64,000 nt of DNA from Lytechinus pictus (GCF_037042905.1 NC_087261.1:22307617-22371616); one strand, 5' to 3'. Positions 1 to 10,445 are shown, counted from the stretch's first letter. A program made the numbers and translations. The notes: generated by a model not told the origin, from the letters alone.

Positions 1-132
1 CAAATTTAAAATGTCATAGCTTTCTTATTTTACATTCGATTTTGATGAAATTTTCAGTGTTATGCTTGTTGGATTTTTCTCTATTTATTCAAATCAACTT
101 TTTCTTGGGGGTGGACTTGTCCTTTAATACTC
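1..132. repeat. Fragment of TTAA-flanked foldback family (right half)
   Basis: This is the right half of a repeat seen complete at 10446-11059, 11064-11667 and 26260-26852. Shared words include the block around 'gatgaaattttcagtgtta' and the terminal 'gggggtggacttgtcctt'. It is cut by the left edge of the window. Family membership is seen directly; the transposon class is inferred from the complete copies. Confidence 0.75.
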
Positions 133-466
133 AATCTTTATACTTCTCAATTCTCCTCCTCCTCAACATCACCTTCGTCTTACAAAATTAGGCTATTACC
201 ATCTATTATAGCATCATCATCATGGGCGACATCATTGTATTTCGATGAGGAAGGGCTCTTTTCCTTCCTTTCCTTTCTTTCTACTTGTTCTCCTCTCCCC
301 TACCTTGAAAAATTTCCATGAGAGGGGGGGGGGGGGATTCCCCTGACCCTGGCTTATGGCGTCTCCCCTGATCATCATCATTACCATCACCATAACATCG
401 TCATCATCATCCTCCTCCTCCGCCAACACCCCCTCCTCCTCTCATCTTCGTCAACATCACCTGCAC
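133..466. other. Low-complexity intergenic DNA
   Basis: Contains CTT/TCC/CAT-type simple sequence (scattered 'catcatcatc' and 'cctcctcctc') and a run of G near 326-336. I see no coding exon. A 65-residue reverse frame here is made of Asp and Met runs read from the CAT repeats and is not a gene. Confidence 0.6.
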
Positions 467-600
467 AAGTGACGGATCCAGGGGGAGGGGGACATCCAGA
501 ACGTGCCTCCCTTTTGACAGCCATAATGAAAAAAAATCAAGGTAAATTTGCTGTTTTTACTAAAGTATGCCCAACTTGGAAAATCCTGGATCCGCCGTTG
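467..600. mobile_element. hAT-like MITE with 8-bp target duplication
   Basis: A 134-bp element with imperfect inverted ends: the left end contains 'cggatccagg' and the right end 'cctggatccgccg'. It is flanked by an exact 8-bp duplication, acctgcac, at 459-466 and 601-608. An 8-bp duplication together with CAGTGGCGG-like ends is characteristic of hAT transposons. No transposase is encoded, so it is non-autonomous. Confidence 0.8.
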
Positions 601-608
601 ACCTGCAC

Positions 609-1650
609 CTATATAATGTCATGACCATCACCACCATCTGCTTAATAATCATCATCTTTTTATTAAATATAATTAAAGGATACGATCTTATACTTTTTGG
701 TGAAGATAATTCTATGAGCGGATCATCGATGACATATTTTCTTTGTTATGAAGACCTATATAGGCCAAAATCTTTCATTTGAAAGGAAAACGATTGAAAA
801 ATAAATCTTTCCATATTGCTCTAAAATGAAGGGTATTAGTGACTCTGTCCTTTTACAAAACGTGCAGTTTAAATAAACATTTTTTTTAAGGCTAAAGCTT
901 TAATTTTACGACTACCGTCGAAATACATGTATTCCTTTGAATTAAGAATGAATTAAAGATAAAATAGGTAGACCCACCCCACCCGTGCACGATTATTCAA
1001 CGTGGGCGAAAGACGGTGGGGCCTGGGGAGTGTTTTATCAAAAATTTTGTCTGACAAGTTGTCAGATCTGACAAATTTCCTTGAATCTGATTGGCTGAGA
1101 GACACTGTTACAATGGTAACTGTCGAATAAATTAGGATTCGTTAAATGAGAAGTCCGACAAGTCCTTTCGCTCCACTCATCCACTGGACCAAAGATTTAT
1201 TTATTCATTTTATTTATTTATCTATTTTAATTTTTCGGGGGGCTCTAAACATTAATATGAAATCTAATTTGATAATCATTTCCACGTTCTTGTACACGCG
1301 TTAATTTACTATAAAAAGTGTGCAATATCCCAAGAGCCCTTGGCATTCCACGGCCCCTTCTATACCCACGTAGATGAAAAGAAAAGAACATGATCCTGAC
1401 CGTACCCCTCGCGGAGGCAAAGCTGCCTTACAAAAGATAAGAATTACGTCATAATGAATGCGCGCAAGTAGAGCGCGTTTCCCAAGAGACTTGACTCGTC
1501 AACATGGGAATAGTGCCGAGTATACAGTTAAAGCAAGGGGAATGATGTTGTTATATTTAAACTTACTGAATCATGTGTAACGATCGAGAAATAATACTTC
1601 TTGTTACCAATCCCAGATAGATCCAAATAGACTCAATAATTAAAAAGAAA
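609..1650. other. Upstream region of the plus-strand gene
   Basis: AT-rich intergenic DNA. At about 1028-1180 lies a degraded member of the 'tgtcagcactgac' MITE family seen at 9479-9815, with the shared words 'gattggctgagagacactg' and 'atggtaactgtcga'. A short upstream ORF (ATG at 1504, 13 codons) precedes the chosen start and would lie in the 5' UTR if transcription begins upstream of it. No coding exon is visible. Confidence 0.5.
1444..1451 (+). promoter_or_regulatory. CRE-like site TTACGTCA
   Basis: TTACGTCA is the reverse complement of TGACGTAA, a close variant of the CREB/ATF site. It lies about 200 bp upstream of the ATG at 1651 in a locally CpG-richer stretch (gcgcgcaag, gagcgcg). An 8-bp match has little weight alone; its position is the only support for a promoter role. 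Confidence 0.25.
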
Positions 1651-1768
1651 ATGAAGAAACCAAGTTCAAAACTGCAGAAAGCCGTGTCAAACTCGAAAAG
1701 ACAACGGCCGAAGAAATTATCAAAGAAACGTCAAAATCACCAAGGCTCAATATTGTGTTCTTGCTTTG
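1651..1768 (+). CDS. Exon 1 of the acidic IGxD-repeat protein
   Basis: 39 codons plus one base from ATG 1651, ending at the donor G|gtaagt. An in-frame TAG at 1618-1620 upstream argues that this ATG is the start. It encodes MKKPSSK... with a dense Lys/Arg cluster and ends in CSCF. Confidence 0.75.
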
Positions 1769-4700
1769 GTAAGTTATTTACATTACATGATGTTTGGCAC
1801 TAATTTTTAGGAAAGTATCTAGGATTCCATGTAATCCCTCTTCTCCCCCAAAACGATTATAATCAATATTTTGGGTCTACGTCTTTTTACCCGCAGCTTG
1901 CAAGAAATAAAAGAGAGAGAGAGAGAGAGATAGACAGATGAAAAACAGGAGGGGTGGGAAGGGGCAGAAAGGGGAGGGGGAAGTTTATGACAGGGAAAAC
2001 TGTACGAATTGGGCCAGTTCAGTGGGGGGGGGGGGGGGGCGGGATGCCCCCGTGCATGACCTGTACGACCCTTCACCCATAAGAATCCAATCTTGGTAAA
2101 CAGGCTAGACCTAACCTTATCCCATTATTCATTAGGATTATAAAAAAAATGAATAAACCTCAAATCCCTAATCATTAAGCGGAGGGAGTAAATATTATAA
2201 ACAAGTTGTCCTACTTTAGATTACAGGGCTTGGCCTACATTTTCCAATGCATGCTGGAATTAGGAAACCATATTAGGCATACTAGGCCTATAAACACTTC
2301 AAGCACGACCAATCAAAAGACGATAAATCGGCAATACAAATTAGATGTTAACTATAGGAAAATGAAAGACGGTCATAACCCAACGGATAAAAACTAAACA
2401 CCCTTCTAAACTCTGTTATTCACAACCCCGGCTCCGTTCCGACTTTGGGTTTCCGGTATTGGAAAAATTTAGAAGACTAAAGTGAGGTGTATACAAGTCG
2501 AATACTTATCCTCCTCATATCATGGTTTGTAAATTTAATCATTTAACGAATTAAATTTTATATCCATTTAACAGATCAGCAACCGAGTCCCGACTCAAGC
2601 TGTGAGAACATTACCGTTGATAGTGCATCTCGTATCGATTGTGCAAAATCCAGTCAAATCAATTTGTAAGTATGGATCACAATCAATCTTTGTTAAAATG
2701 ACTAAAGGTAGCTTATTAAGGGAGGGGGGGGGGGTATATATAGATGGGAGAGAGAGAGAGAGATGGAGGGGGTAGAAGGGTGGGCCGAAGGGGGAAAGTA
2801 TATGTTTGATAAAGGTGAGACAATTTATTTTTGCGATCAACGATATCGTTCAAGCATTATGTGGGGCCTTCATGAAATTATCTGTCTCTGAATTCTGGTT
2901 CTGTAAGAATTGAGAAAAATGGGGGTCGGACGTACAAAAAAGTTGATTATTTTACGAAATTACCCCTGAATAAAAAACCCAAATCACATGTGTTTTTAAA
3001 GACAAAAAAAAACAACAATTAGAGAAGCAATAACCATAGGAGGGAGTTTGAATATAATCGGAATAAAAATATTAGAATTGGAAAATTTCAAGTTGCAATA
3101 AAAAAACTATATTCACGATATAGGGATGTTTCAAATTAGTCGCATTTGCGTCACTCTGACGTAGAGATGAGATTCGTTTTTCCTTATTTGCTCATTATAT
3201 TATACACAAAACGGCCAATGCAATCGTTGCAAAATGTGATCTCTCCGTGTAATTTTGATCCCCATACCTTTAATTTGGTTCATTCTTTCATTGATAAAAT
3301 GTGTTATTTCGTCCATTTCATCTTGGGAATCCCATATTTCAATCTTTAGACCAGTACCTGCGTATATGAAACAATGGACCTCGGAAGAGGAGTTTATGCA
3401 AACAGACGTTACCATGGTTACCGGCAGGAGCAATCATCAAGACTTAACGGAGCTGTAAGTATCATGACGATGGTGATAATATCTGAAGATAAATTGTTCC
3501 TTGGGCACTATCATTATTACTAACAGCAGAATGAAAAAAAAAAAACCGCTCGACCATAATTCTTTTGGCAATTTCAAAGTGATATGATTTGTGAAAGATT
3601 TTCACATGATTTATATAAAAGTATAAATCATGGTATACTTTTATCTTTGGTTGTGGATTTTTTAAATATTTTATTCCATATTTTCGGGGGGGGGGGGGGG
3701 GGGCATGGACCAAAAGCCATCTTTATGTAGGTCAGTGATTATTACCACAGCTCAGAGTCCCTGCCCCTTTTATTATCAGTACATATAAAATCCCATACAG
3801 AAAAAAGGAAATATAAACGATAGTGGCCCAAACACTCCACATCCATGAGTTTCAATTTATGAAAATGTATGCCAACTTTAGCTCGTCCCCCCCCCTCTCG
3901 AAATATCCTTGCGCCCCACCTGCCGCGGTTTATGGTTTGGGAAATTTTGTCATGAGAGATAATTAAATACCTCTTTTCTCATAGTTAGTGTAGGAAGCAT
4001 TGTATGAGAGGGAGGTGGAGTCATAAAAGGGATTTTTCGCTTTGCGACGCATTTAGGAACACAGTAAATTTATTAAAATTCCCGTCAAAAGGACTATAGC
4101 TAGCGGGACTAAGTCGAAAATTGGTAAACCGGAGAAGCAATTTCGTCCAAAGTTTCGGAGCTGATGCAAATAATGATGTCGTCTGTCCAGAGTCCAGGAC
4201 AAACCTGCTGTTGTGATTCACTAAGGGGCAAGGGCCCACAAACATGACAAAGACGTCTTGTTTCTTCATCGTCATGAAGGGCATTTGACAATACATTTTC
4301 TATGTTCTTGAATCCGTCGTGCGCCTTGGAGTGAATTAACAATTAACATGTCATACTTTATTGTTTTGCAAAGTTCACAGCGACCCCATCTAAATTTTTG
4401 TTTTTGCATTTCGTTTATCCCTCATCCTAAAAGATCAAAAGGAACAGGTGCTACGAGAGGAGTTCCAAATTCTCAAAACACAACATCGGTAAGAAATTGT
4501 TGCCAGTATACATGGTATATTCCATCTCAAAGGTATACGAACTTAAAAAAACCAGACTAGTTTTCAATTTTATTAAGTGGGATTGGTGTGGGGGGGGGGG
4601 GGCAATCACCCCCTCCCGTTATCACACTAATTAAAATGAACATGATTAATATTCTGCTGGCTAAAGGTGATTAATTAATACTTGGTAGAGTTGTTTTTAT

Positions 4701-7700
4701 CACAAACATGCTCAGAAAATAATCACGTTTGTAAGAATACTCGAGGGTATGATATTGAAAGAGAACAAGAAGAAGAATAGTACATCAGATGAAGGGTGAA
4801 AAATTGAATTGAGATTGAAGTTAATATGCCTTTATAGCATGAGCAATAAAAAGATGAAAGTGACATGCACCGTGGCATGCATCGATAAGTAAAAAAATAA
4901 AATAGAAATAAAGTAGAATAAAGAAGACATTTGGACAGTTAGTGTAATCATGTTTTATCTCAACAGGGTAGATCGAGTTTAGCTTTATGTATGAAAAAGG
5001 AAGATGATTTTTAGAAAACGCGATCATCAGAAAAGGGATGTGGGGCAATAATCATAAACCCCAACCCACCCCACCCTTCCCCGTGACCATGCCACTGATC
5101 AAAGTGTATTAAATTGAAATCCTGCTCGAAAAAATAATGATTAACTAATTTGATATTTGGTCGAGTTTCCTTAGTCTTTTAAATGAAACATATGCCCGGA
5201 ATGATCAAATTAATTATTTTGATTGAAGATAGTGTAATGAGGGGGGGGGGGGGGAGGGGGGATAACCGAGTTACATAGAAATATTCCTTTTTAGAATACT
5301 GAGGATAACGAGACAAAACCTCTTCAATGGTGAACAAAGTCATTCACTTTGACACAAAAGTTGCTTTTCATTCATTCCCCAGGAGGCAAGGAATCAAACA
5401 AATCGCCGTCCATCCCAAACAAACTCATGCGATCTCGTTGGCCTATTCTACACAATAGTAGCCGATGACTGCCTTCTATCTCAGCCGAGTGATAGCGAAG
5501 ATTCCAATGCTTCGGACATCATCTTGAAACAGGAAATTGAAGCCGATGTCCATTATGGCTCCAATGCGTCCTGCACGCTTAGCGATGTCGAGGAGGGGAA
5601 TGAACCACGCCACCATTCCGACATTGCAATCCAACTTCACAACAAAGACGACAGCGCTGAAGCAGACACGTGGTTTGCCCATGAAAACGAACCATCGTCA
5701 AACGTTGATCTACGAAGTGAAGAGGTCACAAGTTTAAAAAAGGCAGTAAGTGAAACACTTAACTTGAATCAAAATCTAAACGATGAGTCTGGCACCACTG
5801 AAATTGCCTGCATAAGTGACACTCATCGATCAATGGAAAATTTGTGTGCCACTTTTTCCTGTCAACAAAGCCATGACAATCTTTTCCAGGAAGAAGAAGC
5901 AGCTGCCACCAACGAAGACTGCGACAGCAGTAGCAACATCAGTGTGGAAACTGTCAATGACGCAACTCTTTCTTGCCACTCAGTTAACGGAGATACGTCT
6001 TCATGTGTCTCTGGAACATACTCGGTAGAATTCCATGATTCCAATCGTACTGCATCTGCTAATATTCCTAAGAAAAGTGGTAATGATCTCGATGATTGTT
6101 CTGCTGTCGACAATACTGTTGATCCCAACACAATTACCCTCTACGACCAAACGACACCTCCGCAGTCATTTACCGATACGAATGCCAATGCGCAAGAAAG
6201 AAGCAATGTTTTCTCTGAAGATCAAGCCGTGACTGAGATCATTGCCAGGGGTCGGAGGATGGCTGATGAGGTGAAGCAATTGATATCCGAATTACTGGAT
6301 GTCTGTATGCAATCCAGAGGGAGCGACGCCAAATCAGTTACAGGACATGGGGACTTTGGAGAAACGCCCGCAGCAGCTTCCTTGGCAGCATGTGAACTTG
6401 CGGCCGATTCCTCAGCAAAGGAGGATGTGGCCCACAGAGAGGATTTGCCACAATCAGAATTCAGCCAGGGATGTGATCGATCTGCAACAGATATCAACAC
6501 AGACGAAATGGGTGATTTTGGAGCGCATGGGAGAGAAAGTTGGCCATTCTCTGCAGAAACATCATCTAAATTTGACATACATGAAGTTGGGGATAATGAC
6601 GAGTGCGAAAATAGTGAGCGGTCAATCGATATTGAAGTGATATCTACCCCGGATGATCGTAATGGAAACGGGGAAATTCTTCACCAATCAGAGTCAGATT
6701 CTAATGGACCGGAAATTCTTATAAGTCCTTGTGAAGGTTTCAATCAACCAGAGCACCTAGAAGATGGAGCCAGAGATAGAGATAAACATCGCAAATCAAT
6801 TTCACCACCGGATCACTCCAATATTAAAAGGGAGACATTGATGGAGACTGACATCGGTGATGATCATTGTGATATCACTGGACATGGTGAAGACGCTGAA
6901 AGAAATCCGACCAATCTATCAAGGAACAATAGTAAGCACAATATCTCAGATTCTCAAAAAGACAACGAGACGTCTTCACACACACCTGGCAAAGTTGAGC
7001 CTGAAACTGGCACCATGCCCCAACGCACAGATATGGTGTGGCCAGTCGAGAAAATAATTGGCTATGATCTCATTGATGAAAAGCAAATACAGGAAGGCGA
7101 CCACGATAGTTCTGATATGGGATCACCCCATGTCGTGGAGGTCATAGGTGTAGACGTACATCCAGATTCACAGAGTAGGAAGGCCAACTCATCAGAAGAA
7201 CTAGACATTCAAGAAGGCGAACATACATGCACATCGTTTAAAAGTCACAAGATCAAGTTAATTGGGATAGATGTAGAAAATCCAAATCGTATGAACCTGT
7301 GTGATATTAAAATCATAGGGTTGGATGTAGAAGCCCCTTTTCCAGATGAGGATATCTCCGAGCTTAGTCCAGGTGGTGTGCAAGTGAACGAGGAAGGAGA
7401 TTCTGCGAGAATAGATACAAACGTTCTTGGTAAAGTCAAAAGTCAACCCAACAAAAGAGTGGAAAGCTCAGAACTTGGTCAAGAGGTCATAAAAGATCAA
7501 TTACAGGCTGATGGGGACACATCACATGATGAAAAAATCACTCAGGAAGTAAGACATTGTGGAATTACTGAACTCGATCAATTCAGTGTAGGTCCGGCTG
7601 AATCTCACCTGGATTCACATCCTGGCCAGGATACTGCAGATGATCCTGCAACGGAATTATTGAAGCATGGAGGGAGCAATCCTTGTCAGGATGTCCTCGG

Positions 7701-8811
7701 AACAGAACAACAACAGGAAGCCAGAAGCCCAGCAGACTATTGCTCCTCACCTAGCGACAGTAGCTCACTGTCCCCTGGATATCCTTCTTCACCGTGTAGC
7801 TCCTTCGAGATCATACAACATCAGGATGTATTAGAGGGTGACTTACCAATGGTTCCTTATTCACCATCAATCCGTATACCCCTTCCTCAACAGGAGTACA
7901 ATGAAGGACTCATGTCCCCAGAATATGAAGCTGATGATATCATCGTCAACTTTGCAGCAGTATCCGCAATGGGTGATATTGTGCCTATGCAACACCGGTC
8001 GGGTGTTTCCCCATCGCCACCTGAACCCGTTCAATTTGAAGATGTGAATAGTAGGTCCCCTTCACCACTTCCTCAAAGTGACCTTACACTTCTGGACTGT
8101 CTTTTCGACATCTGTGAAGAAAGTCTTCAGCGATTTCCTCTAAAATGGCCTCCTTCGGGAGAGATTTCTGTCAAGCACAGGTCACCATGCAAGCTGTCAC
8201 TGGACTGCATTGAAGACCGTGGAGACAGAATTAAGAGTATGGATAGTGAGCAGTCTTCTGATATAAGGAAGGAATTGCTTGGCAACAAGAGTGGACAAGA
8301 CGAAGGGTTCTTCTGTTGTGAAACAGCCAGCATCGATTCACACTGCTCATTGACAAGTGCAGAAACTGCACCCGAGAGCTCACTGACAGACGATTCATCC
8401 GATTACCTCTCCTGCGATAAATCCGTTGAGGTCGAAGAAGAATCACGCTATGAGAATACAGCCACTAGCCTTGAAATCGTTCCAGGCTTTGGTTGCCGGG
8501 CTAGCAATCAAGGAATCTTCAATGGTATATTACATCCCAATATCTCACCGGGACATACTGACCAAATTCTCTCATCACAAGGACTAAAAGATCAAAAATT
8601 TGACACACAGGCAGACCTGGGGAATACTTTAGTAGCATTCAATACAGCTGATCTGGACAAAGGTGTAGAAGAGGATAACTTTGTATTCTTTCTTGCACTC
8701 CTTACCTTTTCCTTGTTCGTGTACTGCAAGTATGGTACACGTGTCCTACAGACAATCATTCATTGGGTTTGGATCTGCCAACTGATAATTCAACTCATAA
8801 CAGACTCTTAA
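1651..8811 (+). CDS. Uncharacterised acidic protein with IGxD repeats and hydrophobic C-terminus, 5 exons
   Basis: Joining 1651-1768, 2575-2665, 3350-3454, 4434-4488 and 5383-8811 gives an open frame of 1,265 residues; all four introns are GT-AG with matching phases (1, 2, 2, 0). Residues 1-31 are strongly basic (KRQRPKKLSKKR, NLS-like). The rest is acidic, Ser-rich and low in hydrophobics, so probably disordered. Four copies of a (K/E)-x-IG-x-D-(V/L) motif start near residues 680, 709, 748 and 766. A Ser/Pro tract follows near residues 910-940. The C-terminus has two hydrophobic segments (about 1223-1238 and 1243-1262) separated by KYGTR, which suggests a membrane anchor. Two consensus SUMO sites (LKQE, IKRE) are visible. 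I do not recognise the family. A basic N-terminus with a C-terminal anchor would fit an ER or inner nuclear membrane protein, but that is inference. An in-frame TAG at 1618 supports the start. Confidence 0.8.
1769..2574 (+). other. Intron 1 of the acidic protein gene
   Basis: GT-AG intron. It contains a GA microsatellite at about 1911-1936 and a 16-base run of G at 2024-2039. No other gene signal is seen. Confidence 0.65.
2575..2665 (+). CDS. Exon 2 of the acidic IGxD-repeat protein
   Basis: Acceptor tttaacag| and donor |gtaagt. The 91 bp continue the exon-1 frame (phase 1 in, phase 2 out) without a stop and encode DQQPSPDSSC... ending SSQIN. Confidence 0.75.
2666..3349 (+). other. Intron 2 of the acidic protein gene
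   Basis: GT-AG intron, AT-rich, with a short G run and a GA microsatellite at about 2720-2762. Nothing else is recognised. Confidence 0.65.
3350..3454 (+). CDS. Exon 3 of the acidic IGxD-repeat protein
   Basis: Acceptor aatctttag| and donor |gtaagt. The 105 bp are open in the joined frame (phase 2 in, phase 2 out) and encode PVPAYMKQWTSEEEF... ending QDLTE. Confidence 0.75.
3455..4433 (+). other. Intron 3 of the acidic protein gene
   Basis: GT-AG intron with an 18-base run of G at 3686-3703. An alternative acceptor (tttgcaaag at 4371) would bring in an in-frame TAA at once, so the acceptor at 4433 was chosen. Confidence 0.6.
4434..4488 (+). CDS. Exon 4 of the acidic IGxD-repeat protein
   Basis: Acceptor catcctaaaag| and donor |gtaaga. 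The 55 bp link the phase-2 end of exon 3 to the phase-0 start of exon 5 and encode SKGTGATRGVPNSQNTTS. It is the shortest and least certain exon. Confidence 0.65.
4489..5382 (+). other. Intron 4 of the acidic protein gene
   Basis: GT-AG intron with G runs at about 4590-4602 and 5240-5254 and a pyrimidine-rich acceptor ttcattccccag. No other signal is seen. Confidence 0.65.
5383..8811 (+). CDS. Exon 5 (main exon) of the acidic IGxD-repeat protein
   Basis: An uninterrupted 3,429-bp exon from the acceptor cccag| to the TAA at 8809-8811, encoding 1,142 residues. It opens with EARNQTNRRPSQTNSCDL and carries the SUMO-type sites, the four IGxD repeats (7051-7329), the Ser/Pro-rich tract (about 7720-7805), and the hydrophobic tail from 8680. 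The frame runs past the TTG at 5524 back to the acceptor, so 5524 is not a start. An open frame this long in AT-rich DNA is strong evidence of coding. Confidence 0.9.
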   Translation, partial: EARNQTNRRPSQTNSCDLVGLFYTIVADDCLLSQPSDSEDSNASDIILKQEIEADVHYGSNASCTLSDVEEGNEPRHHSDIAIQLHNKDDSAEADTWFAHENEPSSNVDLRSEEVTSLKKAVSETLNLNQNLNDESGTTEIACISDTHRSMENLCATFSCQQSHDNLFQEEEAAATNEDCDSSSNISVETVNDATLSCHSVNGDTSSCVSGTYSVEFHDSNRTASANIPKKSGNDLDDCSAVDNTVDPNTITLYDQTTPPQSFTDTNANAQERSNVFSEDQAVTEIIARGRRMADEVKQLISELLDVCMQSRGSDAKSVTGHGDFGETPAAASLAACELAADSSAKEDVAHREDLPQSEFSQGCDRSATDINTDEMGDFGAHGRESWPFSAETSSKFDIHEVGDNDECENSERSIDIEVISTPDDRNGNGEILHQSESDSNGPEILISPCEGFNQPEHLEDGARDRDKHRKSISPPDHSNIKRETLMETDIGDDHCDITGHGEDAERNPTNLSRNNSKHNISDSQKDNETSSHTPGKVEPETGTMPQRTDMVWPVEKIIGYDLIDEKQIQEGDHDSSDMGSPHVVEVIGVDVHPDSQSRKANSSEELDIQEGEHTCTSFKSHKIKLIGIDVENPNRMNLCDIKIIGLDVEAPFPDEDISELSPGGVQVNEEGDSARIDTNVLGKVKSQPNKRVESSELGQEVIKDQLQADGDTSHDEKITQEVRHCGITELDQFSVGPAESHLDSHPGQDTADDPATELLKHGGSNPCQDVLGTEQQQEARSPADYCSSPSDSSSLSPGYPSSPCSSFEIIQHQDVLEGDLPMVPYSPSIRIPLPQQEYNEGLMSPEYEADDIIVNFAAVSAMGDIVPMQHRSGVSPSPPEPVQFEDVNSRSPSPLPQSDLTLLDCLFDICEESLQRFPLKWPPSGEISVKHRSPCKLSLDCIEDRGDRIKSMDSEQSSDIRKELLGNKSGQDEGFFCCETASIDSHCSLTSAETAPESSLTDDSSDYLSCDKSVEVEEESRYENTATSLEIVPGFGCRASNQGIFNGILHPNISPGHTDQILSSQGLKDQKFDTQADLGNTLVAFNTADLDKGVEEDNFVFFLALLTFSLFVYCKYGTRVLQTIIHWVWICQLIIQLITDS
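7051..7329 (+). repeat. Four protein-level IGxD repeats in the acidic protein
   Basis: The motifs KIIGYDL (7051), EVIGVDV (7138), KLIGIDV (7255) and KIIGLDV (7309) recur with spacings of 29, 39 and 18 codons. They are almost the only hydrophobic islands in an otherwise acidic, polar segment. The first three are followed by acidic or polar linkers; two of these contain IQEG. Confidence 0.75.
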
Positions 8812-9478
8812 GAATTCAAAAGAATAAGAAGTCAAAGTTAAAGCCAAACATGTATTCATTGGCTCCAGAATACCACTGAAGGAATAAACATTCTCAATCC
8901 CGTCTTGTGTTAAATCATGATATAAGGAAAATAAGAAGATACTGCCCAGAGTAATTACGATTTAAGCGGATGGAATCACAGGTTGGCAATTGAAGCAATA
9001 GACATCAATGTTTTCATATTTGCGTTTGTCAAATTTCATAGCAAATGCTAAAAATGATTCCAAATAATTTAGATTTAAAATGGCAAAGTAAGAATCACGG
9101 CGATAACATTTACTACCTAATATGAATTATCAGCATGCAAATACAACTGTAACTTTAAACTTTGTTTCATCAGTCTGCCTGTATGGCTCTCATGGAATGT
9201 AAAGAAACCGAAGAAACAATAAAAAAAGTACTGTGGTCTTCAGCAGTACCAATTCAAAGATGGATTCCTGTATTGAGTGTGATTCATTTCAAGATGGAAT
9301 TTCAAAGTACAATAATTGAGGAAGCTTAAATCATAATGATCAGATAGCAGTGCACCGTCGTATAAAATGTTATTAATTTTGCCGTAGGTGGGCCTGTGTA
9401 TCATATCATAGGCAGATCCTGAATTCAATAGAATAAGGGTTGGCTCAATATCCCCACATTCCAATGGATCCACTCCTG
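8812..9478 (+). other. Probable 3' UTR and downstream DNA of the acidic protein gene
   Basis: AT-rich non-coding DNA after the TAA. AATAAA hexamers occur at 8883-8888 and 9218-9223. I see no further splice-phase-compatible exon. Confidence 0.4.
8883..8888 (+). promoter_or_regulatory. Candidate poly(A) signal AATAAA
   Basis: First AATAAA downstream of the stop codon at 8811. A second one lies at 9218-9223. Without transcript data either could be used. Confidence 0.35.
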
Positions 9479-9815
9479 GGGGCATTTCATGAAAGTTGTC
9501 AGCACTGACTGTCAAATTGTCAGCGTTGACAATTTCAGCGAAATCCTTGGTTTTGATTGGTTCAGAAGCTCTGGTGGGTGTTTCATGAAAGTTGTCAGCA
9601 CTGACTAAATTGTCAGTGTTGACTATTTTAGTGAAATCCTTGGTTTTGATTGGCTGAGAGACACTGGCCTCTGACTGTTACTATGGTAACTGTCGAAGAA
9701 AGGCAACTTTTCAGTGCTGACAACTTTCATGAAACGGTCCCCTGGTCTCTGTTACTTTGGTAACTGTCAGAGAAAGACAACTAGTCAATGCTGACAACTT
9801 TCATGAAACGTTCCC
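9479..9815. mobile_element. Foldback MITE with a second copy of the same family nested inside
   Basis: The left end 'catttcatgaaagttgtcag' (about 9482) pairs with 'ctgacaactttcatgaaacg' at about 9793-9812. A second pair lies inside at about 9583 and 9717. The inner copy (about 9574-9742) interrupts the outer one and seems to be flanked by a short duplication, ctctg. No protein is encoded. Related fragments lie at about 1028-1180. Confidence 0.75.
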
Positions 9816-10025
9816 CTGTTCAACAGTCGGTCGTAACAAAGGCTCATGTCTTAACAATGGTAAATTTCAAATCCAATATCGGGATTGGTGTTAGTAAAAC
9901 AATTCTGATTGCATTCCCTATAGCCCTCAAACTAAAGGTTACATACTAGTACCTGGAATATTTACAAGGATAATAAAACATCACATACTGATAGCTCAGC
10001 ATTCAACAACATTCATCCCGGTCCA

Positions 10026-10193
10026 AGGGCCCGTTTCATAAAGGACTTGCAACTGTTGTAACTTTGCCATAATGGCAACTACCATGGCAACAGGGCTCAG
10101 CATCCAATCATAATCAAGGTTTCCATGGTAGCTGCCATAATGGCAGAGATACAACAGTTGCAAGTCCTTTATGAAACGAGCCCCTGGTCCAAG
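10026..10193. mobile_element. GGGCCCGTTTCATAAAG-family foldback MITE
   Basis: A near-palindrome of about 165 bp: 'cccgtttcataaaggact' at the left pairs with 'agtcctttatgaaacg' at the right. The sequence ggtccaag is repeated on both sides (10020-10027 and about 10186-10193), which looks like an 8-bp target duplication. Relatives lie at 18052-18212, 41713-41850 and 54378-54536. Confidence 0.75.
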
Positions 10194-10445
10194 CAATAAA
10201 GATGTTAAAACATGGCCCAACACTATAACTCCAACACCAAAAGGTCACAACACCAAACTTGAAATTGCCCAATGGCATAACAAAACAAATATATTGCCAA
10301 TAAGTGCCAAAATATGATGCAATATTTCTGGCAATATTTGACTAGCCACAGCATGGGAATATATTGTCCAATATTCTGTCAAAGGCCCATATTCTGAAAT
10401 AGGTTATATCTTAGACCATGCATGGTCTGACTGTGATAAAATTAA

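Noticed and set aside
4372-4488. Longer version of exon 4 from the acceptor at 4371
   Set aside because: In the phase required by exon 3 it meets a TAA after six codons, whereas the acceptor at 4433 keeps the frame open.
5862-6578. Reverse-strand frames of 89 and 118 residues within the main exon of the acidic protein
   Set aside because: They lie opposite a 3.4-kb open exon with consistent splicing and have no domain of their own; they are shadows.
8680-8808. KASH-domain tail at the C-terminus of the acidic protein
   Set aside because: The protein ends ITDS, without the PPPX-type end of KASH proteins, and the luminal tail is too short and hydrophobic.
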